A DNA stretch of 64,000 bases. It comes from Psychromarinibacter sp048262455. Its GTDB lineage: Bacteria > Pseudomonadota > Alphaproteobacteria > Rhodobacterales > Rhodobacteraceae. Below the pieces are notes generated by a model. The model was not told the origin of the DNA. It ran no database searches and saw only the letters and a program-made list of their open reading frames with translations. Shown here piece by piece: positions 59,116 through 64,000 of the stretch. How positions within the stretch are numbered: position 1 is the stretch's first letter; every line of letters begins with the position of its first letter. Position numbers and translations under genes: made by a program. The stretch covers positions 1 through 64,000 of the forward strand of contig JBLXFD010000010.1 of NCBI GenBank assembly GCA_048262455.1, read 5' to 3'.

Positions 59116-60762
59116 CTATCCCCGCGCCCGCAACTCGCGCCGCAGGATCTTGCCGGTGGCGGTCATCGGCAGCGCCGGGATCGGCTCGATCACCCGCGGC
59201 ACCACGTGGGCGCTGACCCGGGCGCGCACCCGGTCCGCCAGTGCCGCCGCCAGCGCATCGGACCATTCCGCCCCGGTGCGCAGCACCACGTAGGCCTTCA
59301 CCGCCTCGCCCCGCAGCGGGTCCGGCACCCCCACGGCGGCGGCCATCACCACGTCGGCGTGGCCGGCGAGGCAGGCCTCGATCTCGCCGGGCCCGATCCG
59401 GTAGCCGGCAGAGGAGATCACGTCGTCGTCCCGCGCCTCGAACCAGAAATACCCCTCAGCGTCCCGCCGCCCCAGGTCACCCGTGCACAGCCAGTCGCCG
59501 CGGAACTTGGCCTGCGTCGCCTCCGGCTTGTTCCAGTACTCCAGGAACATCGAGGCCGCCCCGCGCCGCACCGCGATCTCGCCCGATCCCGCCCCCGCGA
59601 CCTCGCGCCCGCCGTCCAGCAGCGTCACCTCGAAGCCCGGCAGCGGCCGGCCCATGGACCCGGGCCGCACCTCCATCGCGCCGTGGCAGGAGGCGAGCAC
59701 AAGGTTGCACTCCGTCTGGCCGTAAAGCTCGTTCACCGGCGCCCCCAGCGCCCGCCGCGCCCAGTCCAGCAGCTCCGCCCCCAGCGCCTCGCCGCCCGAC
59801 GAGACCGAGCGCAGCCGCAGCCCCTCCGGCACCGGCGCCTGGCGCATCAGCTTCAGCGCGGTGGGCGGCAGGAACAGGCTGGTCAGCCCCTCGTCCCGGA
59901 TCAGGCGGAAGGCGTGCTCGGGGTCGAACTTGCGCATCCGGTGGCTCAGCTGCGGCCGGCCGTAGTAGAGACAGGGCACCGCCATATCCAGCAGCCCGCC
60001 GATCCAGGCCCAGTCCGCCGGGGTCCAGCCGATGTCGCCTTCGCAGGGAAAGCCCTCGTGATTCGCCTCCATGGACGGCAGGTGGCCGATCAGCACCCGG
60101 TGGGCGTGCAGCACCCCCTTGGGATCGCCGGTGGTGCCGGAGGTATAGATCAGCAGCGCCGGGTCCTCGGCGGCGGTGTCTACGGGGGTAAACCCCCGAC
60201 CCGCCGCGATCTCGGCGTGGAAGTCGCGCACCGGCGCGGCGCCGCCGTCGACGGAATAGACCTCGGCCAGCTCCGGCAGCGCGCCGCGCAGGTCCATCAC
60301 CTTGGGAAGGTTGGCGGCGTCGGTCACCACGGCCTTGGCGCCGCTGTCGCGCAGCCGGTAGGCCAGCGCGTCGGCGCCGAACAGCACGAAAAGCGGCAGC
60401 GAGACCGCCCCCAGCTTCCACGCCGCAAGATGGGTAACCAGCACCTCGGGGGCCTGCGCCAGCAGCACCGCCACCCGGTCGCCCCGGCCGACACCGCGCG
60501 CGGCCAGCGAGGCGGCCAGCCCGTCGCTGGCGCGCTTCAGGTCGCCGAAGGTCCAGGTCTGCCGGTCGCCATCCGCGCCAAGGTGCACCACCGCCACGCG
60601 GTCCGGGTCCAGCGCGGCCCAGTCGTCGCAGCAGGCGGCGCCCATGTTGAAGCGCGCGGGAATGTTCCATCGGAACCCCGCGCGCATCGCATTCCAGTCA
60701 CCGAACCCGCGCAGCACCCGGCGGCGCAGCGGATCGGCGTCATCAGTTCTGGTAGACGACAA
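59116..60762 (-). CDS. Acyl-CoA synthetase (AMP-forming), medium-chain type
   Basis: 548 residues. FRWNIPARFNMGAACCDDWAALDPDRVAVVH is the start typical for this acetyl/medium-chain ligase group. A3 is LLIYTSGTTGDPKGVLHAH, A5 is ELYGQTECN, A7 is LCTGDLG, A8 is YFWFEARDDDVISSAGYRIGPGEIE, and the adenylation lysine is in TATGKILRRELRA. The start is not certain: the only upstream candidate is TTG 60762, overlapping the lipoprotein gene by 20 bases, and the next ATG (60687) would cut into the family N-terminus. A hairpin element follows the stop. Confidence 0.85.
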   Translation of the reverse strand: MSSTRTDDADPLRRRVLRGFGDWNAMRAGFRWNIPARFNMGAACCDDWAALDPDRVAVVHLGADGDRQTWTFGDLKRASDGLAASLAARGVGRGDRVAVLLAQAPEVLVTHLAAWKLGAVSLPLFVLFGADALAYRLRDSGAKAVVTDAANLPKVMDLRGALPELAEVYSVDGGAAPVRDFHAEIAAGRGFTPVDTAAEDPALLIYTSGTTGDPKGVLHAHRVLIGHLPSMEANHEGFPCEGDIGWTPADWAWIGGLLDMAVPCLYYGRPQLSHRMRKFDPEHAFRLIRDEGLTSLFLPPTALKLMRQAPVPEGLRLRSVSSGGEALGAELLDWARRALGAPVNELYGQTECNLVLASCHGAMEVRPGSMGRPLPGFEVTLLDGGREVAGAGSGEIAVRRGAASMFLEYWNKPEATQAKFRGDWLCTGDLGRRDAEGYFWFEARDDDVISSAGYRIGPGEIEACLAGHADVVMAAAVGVPDPLRGEAVKAYVVLRTGAEWSDALAAALADRVRARVSAHVVPRVIEPIPALPMTATGKILRRELRARG

Positions 60763-61420
60763 GCTCCGGCTGTCCGTCGAGCGGGGCGTCCAGCAGGCGC
60801 AGCGCGGCCAGCGAAACCTGGCTGCCGCTGCCCGAACCCGGGATCAACTGGACCTGCACGGTCCGCCCGCTTTCGGGGTAGAACAGCCGGCCCGAGGCAT
60901 TGGCGCTGACCAGCGGCGTCTTGATCCAGAAGCCGGGCTCGTCCGCCGAGCCGATCGAGGCGACGGTGGTGCCGAGGCGGCCGTCGCCGGCGGCGGCCGG
61001 GGCCGGTGCGGGGGCCGGTGCGGGCGTCGGGGCTTCGGCGGTCACCGTGGGCTCGGGCTTGGGCGTCGCCGGGGTCGGCGCGGGTGCCGGGGCCTCGGCA
61101 GTCGCCGTGGCCGGCGGGGTGATGGTCGGACGCGGCGTCTCGGGCGCGGGCGCGGCCGGCGGATCGATTCGCGCGGTGGTCACCTCGCGCGGCGGCGGAG
61201 GGAAGTTCGGATCCGGCGCGGGATCGGCCGGGGCGCGTGCTTCAGTCCGCGGCGCAGGGGCCTCGGCCGTGGCGGCCGCAGGCGGATTTTGTGCGGTGGC
61301 GTTGGGGTTCGCCAGCGTGAGGGGTTCCGGCGTGGCGTTGTTGCCGCGAAGGAAGCTCGGACCCTCGCCGGCGCAACCGGCCAGCATCAGTACCGAGAGA
61401 AGAAGGGGCGCTTGTTTCAT
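60743..61420 (-). CDS. Proline/alanine-rich lipoprotein of unknown function
   Basis: 225 residues. MKQAPLLLSVLMLAGCAGEG has a lipobox (LAGC) with Cys16, so it should be lipid-anchored. Residues about 40-145 are low-complexity: the motif TATAEAPAP or TVTAEAPTP appears three times between PAP/APTP runs, a likely wall-spanning spacer. The last 80 residues (DGRLGTTVASIGSADEPGFWIKTPLV...VYQN) form a compact domain also seen in proteins that carry doubtful automatic names in related genomes. I do not recognise a function. It is divergent from moaA. Confidence 0.75.
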   Translation of the reverse strand: MKQAPLLLSVLMLAGCAGEGPSFLRGNNATPEPLTLANPNATAQNPPAAATAEAPAPRTEARAPADPAPDPNFPPPPREVTTARIDPPAAPAPETPRPTITPPATATAEAPAPAPTPATPKPEPTVTAEAPTPAPAPAPAPAAAGDGRLGTTVASIGSADEPGFWIKTPLVSANASGRLFYPESGRTVQVQLIPGSGSGSQVSLAALRLLDAPLDGQPELVVYQN

Positions 61421-61505
61421 GGCGGGCACGATATGGCGATTTCGCGAGCCGTTCAACACGATGCTGTGGCTTGCGGCAAGCAATCGCTCGCCCTAACTGT
61501 GGTAC

Positions 61506-62513
61506 ATGGTCCAGAAACTCGTCGATCCCTTCCAGCGCGCCATCACCTACCTTCGGGTCTCGGTGACGGACCGCTGTGATTTCCGCTGTGTCTACTGCAT
61601 GGCGGAGAACATGACCTTCCTTCCCAAGAAGGAGCTTCTGACGCTGGAGGAGCTTGACCGCCTGTGCTCGGCCTTCGTCGGGCTCGGGGTGGAAAAGCTG
61701 CGCATCACCGGCGGCGAGCCCCTTGTGCGGCGCGACATAATGACCTTCTTCCGGTCCATGTCGCGGCACCTGGACAGCGGCGCGCTGAAGGAGCTGACGC
61801 TGACAACCAACGGCTCGCAGCTGGCCCGCTTCGCGCAGGATCTCGCGGCGGCCGGGGTGCGGCGGGTCAACGTCTCGCTGGACACGCTGGACGAGGCCAA
61901 GTTCGCCCGCGTCACCCGCTGGGGCCGCCTGCCCCAGGTGCTGAAGGGAATCGAGGCCGCCCGCGCGGCCGGGCTGCGGGTCAAGATCAACACCGTGGCG
62001 CTGAAGGGCTTCAACGAGGACGAGCTGTTCGACCTCGTGGCCTGGTGCGCCGCCGAGGACATGGACCTGACCTTTATCGAGGTTATGCCCATGGGCGACA
62101 TGGGCGAGACCGACCGCGTCGGCCAGTACTGGCCGCTGTCGGACGTGCGCCGCCAGCTGGCGCAGCGTTTCCAGGTGACGGAACTGTCGGAGCGCACCGG
62201 CGGCCCCGCCCGCTACGTGCGGCTGGAGGAGACGGGGCAGAAGCTGGGCTTCATCACCCCCCTCACCCACAACTTCTGCGAAAGCTGCAACCGCGTGCGC
62301 CTGACCTGCACGGGCGAGCTGTTCATGTGCCTCGGGCAGGAAGACCGCGCCGACCTGCGCGCGCCGCTCCGGGCCTTCCCGGACACCGACGCGCCACTGG
62401 TCTCGGCCATCGAGAAGGCGATCGGCCGCAAGCCCAAGGGGCACGACTTCGACTACTCGCGCCAGCGCGCGGACGGGCAGATGTCGCGACATATGAGCCA
62501 CACCGGCGGCTGA
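61506..62513 (+). CDS. moaA: GTP 3',8-cyclase (molybdenum cofactor step 1)
   Basis: 335 residues. TDRCDFRCVYCMAE carries the radical-SAM cysteines (C24, C28, C31). ITGGEPLVRRD and SLDTLDEAKFARVTRWG are family blocks. The second cluster has NFCESCNRVRLTCTGELFMCLGQED. The usual C-terminal GG is present (SHTGG). It converts GTP to 3',8-cyclo-GTP in molybdopterin synthesis. The ATG at 61506 has a weak ribosome binding site. No other moa/moe gene is near, so it stands alone. Confidence 0.97.
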   Translation: MVQKLVDPFQRAITYLRVSVTDRCDFRCVYCMAENMTFLPKKELLTLEELDRLCSAFVGLGVEKLRITGGEPLVRRDIMTFFRSMSRHLDSGALKELTLTTNGSQLARFAQDLAAAGVRRVNVSLDTLDEAKFARVTRWGRLPQVLKGIEAARAAGLRVKINTVALKGFNEDELFDLVAWCAAEDMDLTFIEVMPMGDMGETDRVGQYWPLSDVRRQLAQRFQVTELSERTGGPARYVRLEETGQKLGFITPLTHNFCESCNRVRLTCTGELFMCLGQEDRADLRAPLRAFPDTDAPLVSAIEKAIGRKPKGHDFDYSRQRADGQMSRHMSHTGG

Positions 62514-62835
62514 ACCCGCGCCCCCGGCCCCGCGCCTCGCCGCCGCCGCGGGGCTGCCCCATCGCTGCCACAAATCGACCCTAGCCCCGGCATCAGGGCC
62601 GAAGACACCGCCGCCACAAGCGACGGATCTACTTCGCCGATGTTCTGCCGGGCGCGGGCTGCCACCGCGCCAGGGAACGGCAGGCACAGGCGGGGAAGGT
62701 TTTCCGGGTCGTCCTCCTGCTCGCGGCGACCGGTGGTGGGGTTTTCGGTCCCTTTTCTCCCACAGAAAAAGTTGCGGCAGCGCTTTAATAGCGCTGCGCA
62801 AGTCTTTTCGGATCAAGGAAATCTGGCGGGAATGC
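62514..62835. other. 322-bp intergenic region with a terminator hairpin
   Basis: Between moaA and tRNA-Leu. I looked for a gene or small RNA (including the SRP RNA core) and found none; small open frames lack ribosome binding sites and family sequence. Apart from the hairpin at 62777-62797 nothing is recognised. Confidence 0.5.
62777..62797. terminator. Hairpin with T-runs on both sides (likely bidirectional terminator)
   Basis: GCAGCGCT (62777-62784) pairs perfectly with AGCGCTGC (62790-62797) around TTAAT. On the plus strand TCTTTT follows after five bases; on the minus strand CTTTTT follows after six. It fits the end of the tRNA-Leu transcript (minus) and of moaA (plus), which is, however, 260 bp away. 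Confidence 0.6.
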
Positions 62836-62921
62836 TGGTGCCCGAGGCGAGACTCGAACTCGCACGATATTGCTACCGGCGGATTTTGAATCCGCTGCGT
62901 CTACCATTCCGCCACTCGGGC
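62836..62921 (-). tRNA. tRNA-Leu (anticodon CAA)
   Basis: On the minus strand GCCCGAG (from 62921) pairs with CTCGGGC, then the discriminator A and encoded CCA (62838-62836). The anticodon arm GCGGA-TTCAAAA-TCCGC gives CAA. A long variable arm (CGGTAGCAATATCG) makes it class II. T-loop TTCGAGT. 86 nt with CCA. Confidence 0.96.
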
Positions 62922-62970
62922 ACGCCCTTGGCTTAGCCTCCCCGTCGCGAACCGTCCAGACGGAAAACCG

Positions 62971-63831
62971 TCACAAACGGTCGGTTCCGAAGGTGTCGCA
63001 GGCGGTGATGCTGCCCTCGTTGAAGCCCCGCTCGAACCAGCGGCGGCGCTGTTCGGAGGTGCCGTGGGTGAAGGTATGCGGCTGCGGCACCCGACCCGCA
63101 TTGCGCTGCAGCGTGTCGTCGCCGATCTGCCGTGCGGCGTTCAGCGCCTCTTCCAGGTCGCCGCCCTCGAGGATGTCGAACCGTGCATCCGCGTGCCGCG
63201 CCCAGAGCCCGGCGAAGCAGTCGGCCTGCAGCTCGATCCGCACCGAGATGGCGTTCGATTCCGCCTCGGACACCTGCCGGCGGATGCCGTTGGCCTCGGC
63301 GAGGATGCCTAGTTCGTCCTGCACGTGATGGGCGATCTCGTGGGCCACCACGTAGGCCGCGGCAAAGTCACCCCCCGCTCCCAGCCGCCGCTCCATCGTC
63401 GCGAAGAAGGCGGTGTCGAGGTAGGCCTTCTCGTCCGCGGGGCAGTAGAACGGGCCGGTCGCGCCGTTGGCGCCGCCGCAGGGGGACTGGGTCACCTGGC
63501 TGAACAGCACCATGGTGGCCGGGTCGTAGGTCTCGCCCAGCTCGTCGCGGAAGACCTGGACCCAGACTTCTTCAGTGTCCGCCAGCACGACCGAGACGAA
63601 CTGCCCCACCTCGCGCTCCTCTGCCGTCAGCTCCCGCGCCGGGCCGCTGTCCGAGACCGGCATCCCGCCGTCGTTCAGCAGCGGCGACAGGTCGATCCCG
63701 AAGAACCAGCCCACCACGACGATCGCCAGCAGGCCCAGGCCCCCGGCCCCGCCCATGGCAACCCCGCGACGGCCGCCGCGTCCGCGACGGTCCTCTATGT
63801 TGACGCTTCCGCGCCGTCCTCTCCACCGCAT
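62971..63831 (-). CDS. Neutral zinc metallopeptidase (YpfJ family)
   Basis: 286 residues. The first 30 residues are basic and glycine-rich (MRWRGRRGSVNIEDRRGRGGRRG), followed by one membrane helix (GGLGLLAIVVVGWFFGI). The body contains AFFATMERRLGAGGDFAAAYVVAHEIAHHVQDELGI with the zincin HExxH (HEIAHH) and ELQADCFAGLWARH with the third ligand. The end is PHTFTHGTSEQRRRWFERGFNEG, the family signature. It is probably a membrane-anchored periplasmic peptidase of unknown substrate. Confidence 0.93.
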   Translation of the reverse strand: MRWRGRRGSVNIEDRRGRGGRRGVAMGGAGGLGLLAIVVVGWFFGIDLSPLLNDGGMPVSDSGPARELTAEEREVGQFVSVVLADTEEVWVQVFRDELGETYDPATMVLFSQVTQSPCGGANGATGPFYCPADEKAYLDTAFFATMERRLGAGGDFAAAYVVAHEIAHHVQDELGILAEANGIRRQVSEAESNAISVRIELQADCFAGLWARHADARFDILEGGDLEEALNAARQIGDDTLQRNAGRVPQPHTFTHGTSEQRRRWFERGFNEGSITACDTFGTDRL

Positions 63832-63939
63832 CGCTGCCTCCTGACAAACCTGTCATCAAGGATATGCCGCGAAGGGGCTTCGGCAAGCTTGACGCCCGCG
63901 CCGCGGCATGGCCAAAGGGCGGCAAGGCAAGAGGCAGGC

Positions 63940-64000
63940 ATGATCAGGCGGCTCTACGACTGGACGGTATCGCTGGCGGCATCGCGGCACGCGCTCTGGG
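63940..64000 (+). CDS. Start of a YqaA/DedA-like membrane protein, 3' truncated
   Basis: Only 20 codons are in the window: MIRRLYDWTVSLAASRHALW. This matches the opening of the YqaA-type proteins of the SNARE-associated/DedA membrane family, which begin xLRRLYDWTxxLAxxxxAxW. GAGGCAGGC precedes the ATG. The assignment rests on these few residues. Confidence 0.55.
   Translation, partial: MIRRLYDWTVSLAASRHALW

Noticed and set aside
62514..62835. SRP RNA or other structured RNA between moaA and tRNA-Leu
   Set aside because: The conserved SRP core (GGTCAGG...GGAAGGNAGCAGCC) is not present and no extended fold beyond one hairpin was seen.
1..64000. Insertion sequence, prophage or integrative element
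   Set aside because: No transposase, integrase or phage gene and no direct-repeat-flanked segment was found; the tRNA-Leu genes are not followed by integrase-like sequence.

Overview
The window is a GC-rich chromosomal stretch from an alphaproteobacterium, almost certainly a Rhodobacteraceae (Roseobacter/Rhodobacter group) member. The evidence is the neighbourhood types (trigger factor / tRNA-Leu / HNH endonuclease; YqeY opposite carA; ispG / RodZ-like / ALA synthase), an ALA-synthase-type hemA (the alphaproteobacterial C4 route), a Fur/Mur-type regulator, a Hint-domain protein and a large set of family-2 glycosyltransferases. No prophage, insertion sequence, CRISPR array or rRNA operon is visible. 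Two tRNA-Leu genes are present (anticodons TAG and CAA).

Layout. 0-1.6 kb: the 3' part of an LptF/LptG-like permease, followed by a 300-bp tandem duplication that also copied the end of that gene. 1.6-7.7 kb: a compact locus for activated-alcohol chemistry: a PntC/LicC-like cytidylyltransferase, two CDP-alcohol phosphatidyltransferases, a PimA-like GT4 glycosyltransferase, a Stealth-family phosphotransferase and an FGGY kinase. A cyclic-peptide-type ABC exporter follows at 7.75 kb. 9.5-20 kb: mostly housekeeping and transport (Na+/H+ antiporter, 38-residue membrane protein, Fur, hybrid histidine kinase, DMT exporter, enolase, PRC-barrel protein, thioesterase, enoyl-CoA hydratase, PQQ sugar dehydrogenase, Hint protein). 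20-25 kb: trigger factor, tRNA-Leu, HNH nuclease, a predicted outer-membrane barrel.

25-35.2 kb is the most unusual block. It has four proteins with the Glyco_tranf_2_4-type glycosyltransferase domain, one carrying an extra degenerate copy of the domain and one being a 1054-residue three-domain fusion. With them are a sulfotransferase-like protein with a ruined nucleotide loop and a stand-alone relative of the fusion's hydrolase domain that has lost its serine. 35.8-45.4 kb: YqeY, carA, a cellulose-synthase-like glycosyltransferase with an N-terminal MshEN-type c-di-GMP motif pair, an epimerase, a Gfo/Idh oxidoreductase, an acyl-CoA ligase, a FrnE-like DsbA and a Bcr/CflA exporter. 45.5-54.7 kb: tartrate dehydrogenase, ispG, RodZ-like protein, hemA, M20 peptidase, MFS exporter. 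54.8-64 kb: phosphonoacetate degradation (phnY, phnA), SseB-like protein, uracil-DNA glycosylase, a second acyl-CoA ligase, lipoprotein, moaA, tRNA-Leu, zinc metallopeptidase and the start of a YqaA-like gene.

Two families of non-coding repeats run through the window. One is a 170-215 bp two-hairpin element found as tandem copies at four loci plus a diverged copy at a fifth. The other is a shorter hairpin element ending in CCCCGGGATATTT...CCAGAAG, present six times, always in sense orientation just behind a gene. The best candidates for undescribed biology are the activated-alcohol locus near the left end, the 25-35 kb glycosyltransferase/pseudoenzyme island, and the two repeat families. All functional statements come from reading motifs by eye; no database search was possible.
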